From positions 1 through 38,253 of the IMG/VR virus record IMGVR_UViG_3300023184_002195: 38,253 nucleotides of DNA. The stretch is one strand, 5' to 3'. Within the stretch, counting starts at the first letter, position 1; each line of letters opens with the position of its first letter. The notes below the pieces were generated by a model. That model was not told the DNA's origin and did no database searches. It saw only the letters and a list, made by a program, of their open reading frames with translations. This DNA is from a virus. Positions 21,064 through 29,833 of the stretch are shown one piece after another. Position numbers and translations under genes: made by a program.

Positions 21064-21633
21064 CTATTTACGAGTTCGTTGTATCTTTTTGATAATTTTT
21101 ACTTGCTTTTTCTTTGCCATTTGTAATGCTACTGGCTTAACATAGTTAGTAAAACGTATACCATTCAGGTGATCTAGTTCATGTAGGAAACATATCGCAC
21201 TCACACCCTGAAGTTTACCTTCTTTAACTACGCCAAACTCATCTATATATTCTACCTCAATCCATTCAGGTCTTTCGATACCCAAAAACAATCCAGGATA
21301 TGATAAGCATCCTTCTTTAGCTTTTATTTTTGTTTCCGATTGATTAACAACTTTAGGATTGATGCATGTCATTTGGAATTCGTCTGTACCAATAACAAAC
21401 ATTCTTTCAGAGACACCACATTGATTAGCAGACAGACCTAGACCAGCATATAGTTTCATGGTCATTCGCATACGCTTGGCTAACGTAACCAACGCTGGAT
21501 TAGGAAACTCACCAACGTATTCTGGCATAGCCTTTTGTAGCAGTGGAAAGTCTTCACCATAGATTGGTAGTTGATCAATCTTTTCTGTTGTCTGTATACC
21601 TGCACTGGTATCAATCGTTAATATCTCACTCAT
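21064..21633 (-). CDS. def: peptide deformylase
   Basis: 189 residues. The three family motifs are present: GLGLSANQ at 64-71 (Ser for the usual Ala), EGCLS at 107-111 and HELDH at 151-155, with Cys109 and both His as metal ligands. The C-terminal basic tail (KKKQVKIIKKIQRTRK) is an extra. The enzyme removes the formyl group from nascent proteins. Phage-encoded deformylases are known in T4-like cyanophages and are thought to favour phage protein maturation. The start overlaps the gp46 stop as ATGA, so it is translated with the recombination nuclease. Confidence 0.95.
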   Translation of the reverse strand: MSEILTIDTSAGIQTTEKIDQLPIYGEDFPLLQKAMPEYVGEFPNPALVTLAKRMRMTMKLYAGLGLSANQCGVSERMFVIGTDEFQMTCINPKVVNQSETKIKAKEGCLSYPGLFLGIERPEWIEVEYIDEFGVVKEGKLQGVSAICFLHELDHLNGIRFTNYVKPVALQMAKKKQVKIIKKIQRTRK

Positions 21634-23342
21634 TTTACCACCTTTGAAAAGTTCTTTACCTTTTGAAATTTAATAACATTTGTAAACTTGTCTTGTAGGA
21701 TATCACCCTTATGACTAATCACAAACAGATTAACATCCTCCAATGAATGCAGAATGCCCATCAGTTTCTCTGTGCCTGTGGTATCCAAAGATGAATCAAA
21801 CACTTCATCCAGTATCAATAGATTAGTGCTGGATGAGTTCTTTAGTTTTGCAACTGCTCTCCATGTCAACATCAATGCCATATCAATACGTTGCTTCTCA
21901 CCCTCAGAAAAATTATGGTATGAGAAATCATCTCGGTGTCTGGACTTGATTGTTTCTTTAAATGATTCATCCAGATTAAAGTTCACAAAGAAATCCATCG
22001 ATGATAAGTACATGTTGATCAACTTATTAATTACTGGTAAGTATTGTTTGATGATCTTAGTTTTAATTCCAGAATCTTTTAACAGGACAGCGGCTGCATC
22101 AAAGTATGACTTCTCATCTCTCAGAAGAATTAGTTCATTAGCAATAACTACTATCTGTTCCTTCAACTCCTCAAGTTCTTTTGCTGCGTTCTCATCTTTG
22201 ATTTGTTCTTGTTGTAACAGTTCAAGTTGTTTCGTTAATGTGTTGATAGTATTACTAACGCCAGTAATAGAAGTATTAGTAACTGCCAGCTTGGTACGGA
22301 GATCATATAGTTTTTCCTCTTGCTGATCCAATACATCAAATAAACTTTCTTGTTCTTTTAGTTTGTCTTGGAGTTCTCGTTGTCCCGTCGATAGTTCCAA
22401 CTCTTTACTGGACAGTCGCTGAAACTCCCCTTCCTTAAACTCCACGGTAATGGCTTGCCTACACGTTGGGCAATCCTCATTGTGTTCAAAAAAATGTTTA
22501 TCCATTCCCACTTTGGATATTTTTTCTTCAATTTGAGATTCAATTTTTCTAAACGATTTGATCTTCGCATCAACTTTATTTTTCTCTGCCACGGAAACGG
22601 TAAGTTCTTCAACCTGTTTTCCCAAGACATCAGCCGATTCATATAAGGTTTGTAAGGCTTTCTTCTGACTATCAATCTGATCAACATGGTCTTTCACCCT
22701 CACTTCAATACTTTGATTGGTATTATCAAAATGTTCTTTCTTTATATCATATCTTTGTTTAAGAAGTTCCAGTTCATTCTTTTTAATAATTATGTTATCT
22801 TTATTGCCAGATGACCTAGCCTTCACCAGACTATTCATACTGGAAAAGATTTGAATGTCTAGCAGGTCTTCGATGATTGCTCTACGATCACCAGCAGACA
22901 ATTGCATGAATGGAACAAACGATGCTGAACCTAGAATAACAATCTGAGTAAACGATTTAAAGTCTAGCTTGATAATGAATCGTTCAAGATATTCTTGATA
23001 GTCTTTCGTTGCTGCATCTTGATTTAAAAGAACACCATCCTGATAAATCTGGAAGATGTTTGGTTTGATACCACGGATAACTTTATATTCTTTATTACCA
23101 ATCTGGAACTCTACCTCTACCAGACACTCTTTATTATTGATTGAGTTCAGTAGTGTAGGCTTATTGATATTACGAAATGCCTTACCGAATAAAGCAAAGC
23201 ATAATGCATCAAGCATCGTTGATTTACCTGAACCATTTGTTCCAACAATCAATGTGTTTGGGTTGGCATCTAGTTTAGTTTCAATAAAATAGTTACCCGT
23301 TGAAAGCATGTTCTTCCAACGTAATGTTTTAAATTTTATCAT
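21630..23342 (-). CDS. 46: recombination nuclease ATPase subunit gp46 (Rad50/SbcC-like)
   Basis: 570 residues (T4: 560). Walker A GTNGSGKS lies at 34-41. A long coiled coil with a zinc hook follows, C291-P-T-C294. The ABC signature is FSEGEKQRIDMALML and Walker B is LLILDEVFDSSLD. With gp47 it forms the Mre11/Rad50-type complex that resects DNA ends and degrades host DNA for recombination-dependent replication. Start and stop both overlap neighbours by 4 bases. Confidence 0.97.
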   Translation of the reverse strand: MIKFKTLRWKNMLSTGNYFIETKLDANPNTLIVGTNGSGKSTMLDALCFALFGKAFRNINKPTLLNSINNKECLVEVEFQIGNKEYKVIRGIKPNIFQIYQDGVLLNQDAATKDYQEYLERFIIKLDFKSFTQIVILGSASFVPFMQLSAGDRRAIIEDLLDIQIFSSMNSLVKARSSGNKDNIIIKKNELELLKQRYDIKKEHFDNTNQSIEVRVKDHVDQIDSQKKALQTLYESADVLGKQVEELTVSVAEKNKVDAKIKSFRKIESQIEEKISKVGMDKHFFEHNEDCPTCRQAITVEFKEGEFQRLSSKELELSTGQRELQDKLKEQESLFDVLDQQEEKLYDLRTKLAVTNTSITGVSNTINTLTKQLELLQQEQIKDENAAKELEELKEQIVVIANELILLRDEKSYFDAAAVLLKDSGIKTKIIKQYLPVINKLINMYLSSMDFFVNFNLDESFKETIKSRHRDDFSYHNFSEGEKQRIDMALMLTWRAVAKLKNSSSTNLLILDEVFDSSLDTTGTEKLMGILHSLEDVNLFVISHKGDILQDKFTNVIKFQKVKNFSKVVK

Positions 23343-24412
23343 TCAGAATCATCATGGTTTATAGCTTCAACATACAGTTCACGCATTAATGTTTTCAGCT
23401 TATCATTCTCAACAGGTAGTTTGAGATTATCAATGTACTTAGAAAGAATAGTTATAGTATCTTCTGCCTGATCAATGATGTCCTGATCATTAGTTTCGGA
23501 ATCATCACTGAAGTCTTCTACAATAGTAATGTCTGTGACATCAGCTTTATATAAACTTTCAATTACAAAATCGAATAGAAATGGATTATGTTTTTCTACA
23601 ACAACAACTTTGACATAACAATCTTTGTACACACTGTAATCAAATGTGCGCCACTGTTCGGCTATGTTTTCTAGGCTATCGTTGTAATTAATCTTACGGA
23701 AAATTCTATGGGGGTTGCGGAAGAATTCTAGTTCACGGGTATTCAAATCAAAGATGTGAAACCCACGCATGTCATCATAATCAGACCATGTGATTTCACC
23801 AGGCGTACCAACATAATAGATATGTCCGTCACTGGAACGATGATGGAAGTGACCAGTAAGAACCATATCATACTTGGATAATAAAGTACGGTCTAAACCT
23901 TCATGACAAATGACACCTCGTTCCATTTCAAAACCTGAAATTTCGAAATGACCAAAACAAATCTCTGAACGACTTTGTTTTACTTTATCAAAGATATCAT
24001 CTTGGTTACTATCGCATAGCCAAGGTATAATATCAACATTAATCCCGTCAAAATCAACTGTATTAAAAGAATTATATACAGTAACGTTACCATATTCCCC
24101 TAGTAATAGTTCTGAAGAGTTAACTTCTAGTGTATTTTTAAATGCAATGTCGTGATTACCCAATAGGGTTATCAGTTTGATATCATATTCTTTAAGCTTA
24201 TCAAAGAAGTATTTTCTAGCTAAGTGTAAAGAATTGAAGTTGATATACTTGCGGCGATCAAATAAATCACCTAGCTGAACAACGGTTTTAATGTTGTTCT
24301 CTAATAGATATGGGAAGAATGTAGTCGTATAGAACTTCTCATAGTATTTATGAAAATCCAACGAGTCATTTCGCATTCCAAAATGGGTGTCACCAAGAAT
24401 AGCTATTTTCAT
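23339..24412 (-). CDS. 47: recombination nuclease subunit gp47 (Mre11/SbcD-like)
   Basis: 357 residues (T4: 339). The metallophosphatase motifs occur in order: GDTHFG (D8, H10), LGDLFDRR, LLGNHD, GHFEISG and LTGHFHHR. It is the nuclease partner of gp46. The C-terminal part is acidic (EDFSDDSETNDQDIIDQAED). It begins 5 bases after the gp55 stop. In T4 the gp47-gp46 order is the same. Confidence 0.97.
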   Translation of the reverse strand: MKIAILGDTHFGMRNDSLDFHKYYEKFYTTTFFPYLLENNIKTVVQLGDLFDRRKYINFNSLHLARKYFFDKLKEYDIKLITLLGNHDIAFKNTLEVNSSELLLGEYGNVTVYNSFNTVDFDGINVDIIPWLCDSNQDDIFDKVKQSRSEICFGHFEISGFEMERGVICHEGLDRTLLSKYDMVLTGHFHHRSSDGHIYYVGTPGEITWSDYDDMRGFHIFDLNTRELEFFRNPHRIFRKINYNDSLENIAEQWRTFDYSVYKDCYVKVVVVEKHNPFLFDFVIESLYKADVTDITIVEDFSDDSETNDQDIIDQAEDTITILSKYIDNLKLPVENDKLKTLMRELYVEAINHDDSE

Positions 24413-24416
24413 TATG

Positions 24417-24953
24417 CTATTCTACATCATCTTGAATAAAGTTTTCAAGTCCTTTTGCGGTTTTAGTCTTCTTTTTCTTCTTATTTTCTTCAAAGTTAAA
24501 GATAAACTCAGAGATGTTGTCATAAAGTTCAAACTGTTTCATGTTGCCGTTCTCATCTTCATACATCTCCCCCTCATCCAGTAGACCAAACTGTTGGGTG
24601 GCTTTATACTTTACATATAATTGTTTCTTCTCCCGCATGATCCTACGGAGAAAGGCATAATATATAATTTGGGTAAAGTAGGCAAATGGATTCTTGCTTT
24701 TACTTGGATCAAAGTTACGGAAATACATGATACAGTTCTCGACCCCATCAGATATCATCTCATCACGGTAAGTGTAGGAAATGAAGTTGGGTTTCCGCGA
24801 TAGGTGTTCCGCTATCTTTAGGAAACACTCGCCGATGTAATTGGGAATGTTGGGGTCTGGTTGGTTTTCCGCTTTTGCCTTGGCACAATCATCCCGATAT
24901 TGGATAAGAGCCACCAGAAAATCGGCGTTGTTTACATAATGATTAGATGCCAT
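24417..24953 (-). CDS. 55: late transcription sigma factor gp55
   Basis: 178 residues (T4: 185). YVNNADFLVALIQYRD, IAEHLSRKPNFISYTYRDEMISDGVENCI and FDPSKSKNPFAYFTQIIYYAFLRRI align with T4 gp55, the divergent sigma-family subunit that directs RNA polymerase to TATAAATA late promoters. The C-terminus GLENFIQDDVE after a Lys-rich linker resembles the short hydrophobic/acidic end of T4 gp55 (SLDFLYEAND), which binds the sliding clamp. The sequence before its start shows no clear own promoter on the minus strand. Confidence 0.95.
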   Translation of the reverse strand: MASNHYVNNADFLVALIQYRDDCAKAKAENQPDPNIPNYIGECFLKIAEHLSRKPNFISYTYRDEMISDGVENCIMYFRNFDPSKSKNPFAYFTQIIYYAFLRRIMREKKQLYVKYKATQQFGLLDEGEMYEDENGNMKQFELYDNISEFIFNFEENKKKKKTKTAKGLENFIQDDVE

Positions 24954-24977
24954 TGTTTACCTTTTTTTGTCTGCCTA

Positions 24978-25006
24978 TTGACAACCTTTCGACGAGTGGA
25001 TAAAAT
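24978..25006 (+). promoter_or_regulatory. plus-strand sigma70-type promoter TTGACA-17-TAAAAT (antisense)
   Basis: TTGACA (24978-24983) and TAAAAT (25001-25006) with 17-base spacing lie in the gap between gp55 and the epimerase gene. They face right, against every gene in the window. A transcript would start near 25013 and run antisense through the epimerase gene. No plus-strand gene is supported downstream. It could be a chance match. Confidence 0.4.
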
Positions 25007-25030
25007 GCCTTTGTTCCAAATAAAATTATC

Positions 25031-25966
25031 TTATATATTACCGTATATGTTATTCTTAATCATCTTATAACCTTTAAGTAATTCTTCAATACCAAAATCA
25101 AGATCGTACATTGGTTCAAAACCAGTAGCTTCTAACTTAGCATTAGAGACAATGTAGTTCCGCTGATCAGGGTCTTTCTTAATCTCACCTTCCACAACAG
25201 TAAAATTAGGAACATGTTTCTTAATTACTTCACACAGTTCCAGCTTAGAAACATTAGCAGTTGAAAGTCCTACGTTGTAGATTTCACCCTTCATCGTATT
25301 GAAGTTATAAATTGCATGGATGAAAGCATCACACACATCACGGACATGGATGTAGTTACGTTTAAAATGTCCTTCAAAGATAATTACATAACCATCATTG
25401 ACAGCACGGTAAGTTAAATCATTTACCAACAAATCAGTACGCATACGTGGAGACATACCAAACACAGTAGCCAAACGGTAACTGATCGAGTTCTCACGTT
25501 GCATCAACATCTCTTCTACCTTAACTTTATCTATAGCATACTTGGAGATAGGATTAAGCGGAGACTCTTCAGTACAGAAATTATTCTCATCACCTGAACC
25601 ATATGCTGAATTGGTAGTAGGCATAATGATTCTTTGTTCTTTAGATACTTTATCCAGCATCATAAAGATTGCTTCTTTGTTTGTAGTATCTGCACCAACA
25701 ATATCTTTATTACAAAGAGGTGCACCCACTAAAGCAGCCAAAGGAATAATCACATCAGCATCTTTTAACAAAGGTTGAATGTGAGCCATGTTACGGATGT
25801 CACCGTTGACTACATTAAATCCAGACCTAGAACAAAGATGATTCAGGCTGGATTGTTTATACATAAAGTTGTCGAGTACAGTTACTTTAAATCCTAAATC
25901 CAAAAGAAATTCTGTTAAGATAGAACCAATGTATCCTGCACCACCTGTCACTAAAATGTTTTCCAT
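25031..25966 (-). CDS. NAD-dependent sugar-nucleotide epimerase/dehydratase (extended SDR)
   Basis: 311 residues. The NAD-binding GGAGYIG is at 8-14, and the catalytic Y143xxxK147 sits in SKYAIDK. MPTTNSAYGSG and the RNYIHVRDVCDAFIHAI segment are typical of NDP-sugar epimerases or dehydratases. It is the last gene of the sugar cassette, following the ColD-like enzyme by one base. It would change the configuration or reduce a keto group of an activated sugar; the exact reaction is not readable. Confidence 0.92.
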   Translation of the reverse strand: MENILVTGGAGYIGSILTEFLLDLGFKVTVLDNFMYKQSSLNHLCSRSGFNVVNGDIRNMAHIQPLLKDADVIIPLAALVGAPLCNKDIVGADTTNKEAIFMMLDKVSKEQRIIMPTTNSAYGSGDENNFCTEESPLNPISKYAIDKVKVEEMLMQRENSISYRLATVFGMSPRMRTDLLVNDLTYRAVNDGYVIIFEGHFKRNYIHVRDVCDAFIHAIYNFNTMKGEIYNVGLSTANVSKLELCEVIKKHVPNFTVVEGEIKKDPDQRNYIVSNAKLEATGFEPMYDLDFGIEELLKGYKMIKNNIYGNI

Positions 25967-25967
25967 G

Positions 25968-27143
25968 TTATACCTTATTCAATACGTCAGTTATTTCTTT
26001 GATTGCAATCTTAGATAATGTTGGATAGTTACCCACATAGAAACTATAAAAATGCATGTGATCTGTGTTAGGATAATTCTTGTAATGATCTTCAGGAACA
26101 ATACCTTTTAGATATGGTTGACGAAGTTGATTACCACCACCAGCAGAACCACGACGAAACTCAATCTCATTATCACGCATCTTATTCATCAACCTTTGAA
26201 CAAACTCTTTGTTTGCATACTCAGGTTGTAGAACAATATTGAATGCATAGTTACTGCAACCAACTAAACGAAAATCTACTTTGTATTTCTTTTGATCTAA
26301 TTTAGATAAAAATTCGAATAGATTTTCATTACGAATCTTAACATTTTGATCAAGGTATTTCAACTGATTCTGTCCTAAAATCCCACCTATTTCTGTGTTG
26401 CGTACATTGTATGCAGCAAACGCAAAGATGAATTCTGGATTCAATTCTGGATATACTTTCTGATAGTTCTTTATCATCGGTTCCGAACCACATTCACGCA
26501 CCATACCATGTGAACGAAGCATACGAATTGTGTGATAAACATTCTCATCGTTGGTACACACCATACCACCTTCAATCGTAGACATATGATGAGCAAAGTA
26601 GAATGAGAAGTTAGACATCCACCCCCACGAACCTAACAATTTACCATTATGTGTAGCACCATGTGACTCACACACATCTTCAATTAATGGAATGTTTCTG
26701 TTTAATAATTCAGTTACAAGTTTATCGGATAGGCAATCAAAGCCTTGTGCATAGGTAATAAACACAGCACGTGTCTTGTCCGTAATAGCGTCAATGATCT
26801 TATCAGTGTTCATGCCAAGAGTATCTAAATCGATATCTACAAATACAGGAGTGAAACCACATTGAATGATGGAAGCAATGTCTGATACCCATGTGAATGG
26901 TGGTACAATAACTTCACCGCCTTCTGGATGTTTGATCTTGAGCATAGCCATCGAAAGAAGATTAGCTGAAGCACCTGAGTTGACAAACACAGAATACTTT
27001 ACACCTAACCATTTGCTCCATGCCTCTTCAAAAGCACGGCATTCTGGACCGTTAGTTAGTTTGGGATTGTCTTTCTTTAGATGTTCGATTACCAAATCTA
27101 AATCTTCTCTGGAAATATTGTCACTCATCAATGGGTACTTCAT
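25968..27143 (-). CDS. DegT/ColD-type PLP enzyme with His in place of catalytic Lys (sugar 3-dehydrase)
   Basis: 391 residues from ATG 27143, which has GAGG six bases upstream. PLP-binding segments of the DegT/DnrJ/EryC1/StrS family are present: VNSGASANLL, EDVCESHGA, and SFYFAHHMSTIEGG at 180-193. In aminotransferases the sixth residue of the last motif is the Lys that binds PLP; here it is His185. His at this position is known in ColD and in the RfbH/E1 3-dehydrases, which use PMP to remove the C3 hydroxyl of a 4-keto-6-deoxy sugar. The product would be a 3,6-dideoxy-4-keto sugar. The substrate nucleotide (GDP or CDP) is not determined. Confidence 0.9.
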   Translation of the reverse strand: MKYPLMSDNISREDLDLVIEHLKKDNPKLTNGPECRAFEEAWSKWLGVKYSVFVNSGASANLLSMAMLKIKHPEGGEVIVPPFTWVSDIASIIQCGFTPVFVDIDLDTLGMNTDKIIDAITDKTRAVFITYAQGFDCLSDKLVTELLNRNIPLIEDVCESHGATHNGKLLGSWGWMSNFSFYFAHHMSTIEGGMVCTNDENVYHTIRMLRSHGMVRECGSEPMIKNYQKVYPELNPEFIFAFAAYNVRNTEIGGILGQNQLKYLDQNVKIRNENLFEFLSKLDQKKYKVDFRLVGCSNYAFNIVLQPEYANKEFVQRLMNKMRDNEIEFRRGSAGGGNQLRQPYLKGIVPEDHYKNYPNTDHMHFYSFYVGNYPTLSKIAIKEITDVLNKV

Positions 27144-27145
27144 AA

Positions 27146-27682
27146 TCACCTCATAATAATTTTGGAACCCTCATAGTCAAAACTGAACGGTATCCATACG
27201 TTAATTTGTTTTAATGCATCTTTAATCTTTTGATGTGCATCTGGTGGTGCAAGGAACATAAAGAAACCACCACCACCTGCTCCCATCAATTTGCCGCCGT
27301 ATGCTCCCGCTTGTATTGCAGCATCGTATATACTATTTATGTTGCTATTTGAGACGCTATCTGTGAGAGTCTTTTTATAGTTCCACTGCTCTTGCAGTAG
27401 CAGACCTATATCTTTGATTGAAGAACTGGATTCGTGCTCGAATACTCTGAGTGCTTCAAGGGTAAGTTTTTGCATAGCCTCAAGCGTTTGAACTGACTTA
27501 CCTTCTTTGATGGAGTCAACTTGTTTCTTTGCTTGAACTTCAGATAGTCTACTGATGCCAGAAAATCCTAACATAATATGTTGTTCTAAATCTTCAACAT
27601 AATGATCAGGTATTCTTAGATCACGAACTTTAGTATTAGCACCAGACAATTCAAGAACTTTAATGCCACCATATGCTGCCAT
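27146..27682 (-). CDS. GHMP sugar kinase, C-terminal fragment (frameshifted gene)
   Basis: This frame holds the C-terminal GHMP domain: KLMGAGGGGFFMFL is kinase motif 3. The same frame can be read upstream to about 27722 as IIGESVGVQDQIMAA, the segment that normally follows 'IDIxR' in heptose-type GHMP kinases. It therefore belongs to the gene at 27700-28134, and the ATG used here is not an authentic start. A single missing A would explain the break. It is either a broken gene, an assembly error or a translational frameshift. Confidence 0.75.
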   Translation of the reverse strand: MAAYGGIKVLELSGANTKVRDLRIPDHYVEDLEQHIMLGFSGISRLSEVQAKKQVDSIKEGKSVQTLEAMQKLTLEALRVFEHESSSSIKDIGLLLQEQWNYKKTLTDSVSNSNINSIYDAAIQAGAYGGKLMGAGGGGFFMFLAPPDAHQKIKDALKQINVWIPFSFDYEGSKIIMR

Positions 27683-27699
27683 GATTTGATCTTGAACTC

Positions 27700-28134
27700 C
27701 TACAGATTCACCAATGATGTTCTGTTAATATCAATTGCTTGTAATGCTAGTTCATGTACAGTAAGTGGTTTACCAAGATACGTTTGAAGAGCGTTGATTA
27801 ATCCAACAGTAAATGAAGAAGATGATCCAATGCCAGAGCGAGCAGGAAGATCACCGTCATGAGTAATAGAAATACCATTAGGCACCTGTAAATGTTTTAA
27901 ACATGCACGTACAGATGGATGTTCTATCTCGTCAAATGTAGGTACACTTTCTATTTTGGAATAGATGACACGGTTAACATAATCAAAGTAAGGTGGCAGT
28001 CCTTTCACACTGATATAGCAATAGTTTGCCATAGCAGCAGAGATTAACTTGGTCGGATTGGATACAAACCAAGAAGGATAGTCTGCACCGCCACCAAACA
28101 ATGATAAACGATACGGTGTTCTAGAAATTATCAT
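27700..28134 (-). CDS. GHMP sugar kinase, N-terminal fragment (frameshifted gene)
   Basis: 144 residues. MIISRTPYRLSLFGGGADYPSWF is the start of HddA-type (heptose 7-phosphate) kinases, and ARSGIGSSSSFTVGL is the ATP-binding GHMP motif 2. After QAIDINR the frame runs SLVNL and stops at TAG, while the neighbouring frame continues with the family sequence IIGESVGVQDQ. Joined, the two parts would give a kinase of about 330 residues, the family's usual size. The start overlaps the transketolase C-terminal gene by 14 bases. Phosphorylation of a sugar for nucleotide activation is the expected role if the protein is made. Confidence 0.8.
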   Translation of the reverse strand: MIISRTPYRLSLFGGGADYPSWFVSNPTKLISAAMANYCYISVKGLPPYFDYVNRVIYSKIESVPTFDEIEHPSVRACLKHLQVPNGISITHDGDLPARSGIGSSSSFTVGLINALQTYLGKPLTVHELALQAIDINRTSLVNL

Positions 28135-29035
28135 TCAATGTTTTTAGGATACTGTCTTTGTTCAATCCTAATTTGTTGAGTAGATATTCCCTACCACCAT
28201 TTTCATACACATACATTTCAGGTATGGTAATCGTTTTAATCTTTTTTAGAATGTCAGCATCAGCACATGCTTCCATTACCGCAGCACCAAGTGAACCGGA
28301 TGGTGTCTGTTCATCAATAACAATAACACCTTTGGCAATGCTGATAGCATTCAATAGAGTTTTTGGAAATGGTTTAGCATGAATCAAATCAACACCAAAA
28401 ATCTTTTCTGGCTGTTCATCATATGCTTTCTTAACCACATGCGCCATCTTACCAGAACCAATAACAAGTACCTTGTCTTCAGTAACTGTATCACTCATGA
28501 CACGATAGTCTAGATCATTTATAAAATTAGTTACTTCTAATTCTGGTTGGTCGTGGCGGTCAAAACGAATGTAGCACAACTCTGGTTTATGTAATAGTTT
28601 CTTTGCCAATCGTGTTGCAGTTCCAGCATCTGCGGTGGTATAAATGTTGCAGTTGATAATAGAACGCAGACACGCAAAATCTTCTGTGATGTAGTGAGTT
28701 GGACCAGCATCAGCATAACCAATACCAATACCTACTGACATGATACAGATAGGTAAGTTCATCATACTTGGACCAGTTTTGATCTGTTCAATAGCACGAA
28801 GAGAAATAAATGGTGCCATTGCATAGCAGAATACTTTCTTGCCTTGCAGTGCCAGACCTGTGGCAATATCAATCATTGCCTGTTCAGAAATACCACAGTG
28901 AATAAAGTTCTCTGGATATTTTTCACGCAGCACATCTAATGCTGCTGCACCAAAGTCAGCAGATAAAAAGTAAATGTCTTTATCTGTCTCTAACTTCTTA
29001 GTAATTTCTTCAATAAAAGCATCACGCTGTAGCAT
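28121..29035 (-). CDS. transketolase, C-terminal (pyrimidine-binding) subunit
   Basis: About 304 residues; ATG 29035 (or 29038) is preceded by AAGGAG. ENFIHCGISEQAMIDIATGLALQGKKVF is the conserved start of the pyrimidine-binding domain, with the catalytic Glu in GISEQ. The C-terminal third (FGVDLIHAKPFPKTLL, VIVIDEQTPSGSLGAAV) is the third transketolase domain. Together with the upstream gene it forms a two-subunit transketolase-like thiamine-diphosphate enzyme. In sugar clusters such split enzymes can move a two-carbon ketol group. The start overlaps the N-terminal subunit gene. Confidence 0.9.
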   Translation of the reverse strand: MLQRDAFIEEITKKLETDKDIYFLSADFGAAALDVLREKYPENFIHCGISEQAMIDIATGLALQGKKVFCYAMAPFISLRAIEQIKTGPSMMNLPICIMSVGIGIGYADAGPTHYITEDFACLRSIINCNIYTTADAGTATRLAKKLLHKPELCYIRFDRHDQPELEVTNFINDLDYRVMSDTVTEDKVLVIGSGKMAHVVKKAYDEQPEKIFGVDLIHAKPFPKTLLNAISIAKGVIVIDEQTPSGSLGAAVMEACADADILKKIKTITIPEMYVYENGGREYLLNKLGLNKDSILKTLNDNF

Positions 29036-29831
29036 CATTAATCTCCTTACGGCACTGTTCAATTTGTTCTGGTGTAATAGCTTGCATGTAATGCCACTCA
29101 GGTTTATTCTCCATCAATGAGAAACCTTTACCTTTGACTGTATTACATAAAATAATTTTTGGTTGATATGCTACTGCATCTAAAGCAGCAACAATTGATT
29201 CTGGTTCGTGTCCATCAACTGAGTATAAATCGAATGGAAACCCTGTTAACTTTTCACGGATACTATTGAGCATTAGGCAATCATCTGTCTTACCAAGAAT
29301 GATAAGGTTATTGATGTCAATGAAGATGGTCATGTTTTTTATTTGACGGTGAGCAACAAAAAGCAATGCTTCCCATGTTGAACCTTCATACAGTTCACCT
29401 TCAGAGATGACTGTGTAGATGTGTTGATCTGGATTTGCAATTGCCATACCTGCACCAACACCAACACCATGTCCTAACGAACCTGATGTCATATCAATAC
29501 CAGGAATGGAAATGTTACCGAAGACACGAAGACATGATGGTAATCCTTTACCCCAATTGTCCCAATCTTCTTTTGGTAGAACCCCAAAGTGTTTTAGTAT
29601 AGGATATAATGCTACTGTGGCATGACCTTTACTAATCAATACTTTGTTGTTGAATTTGTTTTTACTATGATTGAAGTTCATATAACCACCATGATATAAA
29701 GTGGCTACGATATCAAGCATTGAAAATGTAGAACCTGGATGTCCTTGTTCCACTTCCACAAACTTCTCAAACAATTCTTTGCGGTATTCATTAGCAATCT
29801 TTTTTATAAAACCTAATTCATGAGAATCCAT
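29022..29831 (-). CDS. transketolase, N-terminal (thiamine-diphosphate-binding) subunit
   Basis: 269 residues from ATG 29831, which has GGAG at ideal spacing. EQGHPGSTFSMLDIVATLYHGG and NNKVLISKGHATVALYPIL are standard transketolase N-terminal segments. The ThDP motif appears as SEGELYEGSTWEA ... IDINN, with Ser for Gly at the first position. TSGSLGHGVGVGAGMA follows the family. It pairs with the next gene; stop and start overlap. Confidence 0.9.
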   Translation of the reverse strand: MDSHELGFIKKIANEYRKELFEKFVEVEQGHPGSTFSMLDIVATLYHGGYMNFNHSKNKFNNKVLISKGHATVALYPILKHFGVLPKEDWDNWGKGLPSCLRVFGNISIPGIDMTSGSLGHGVGVGAGMAIANPDQHIYTVISEGELYEGSTWEALLFVAHRQIKNMTIFIDINNLIILGKTDDCLMLNSIREKLTGFPFDLYSVDGHEPESIVAALDAVAYQPKIILCNTVKGKGFSLMENKPEWHYMQAITPEQIEQCRKEINDATA

Positions 29832-29833
29832 TA

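Noticed and set aside
21754-22326. 190-codon open frame on the plus strand opposite gp46
   Set aside because: Shadow of the gp46 coding strand; Ser-rich low-complexity translation and no start signal.
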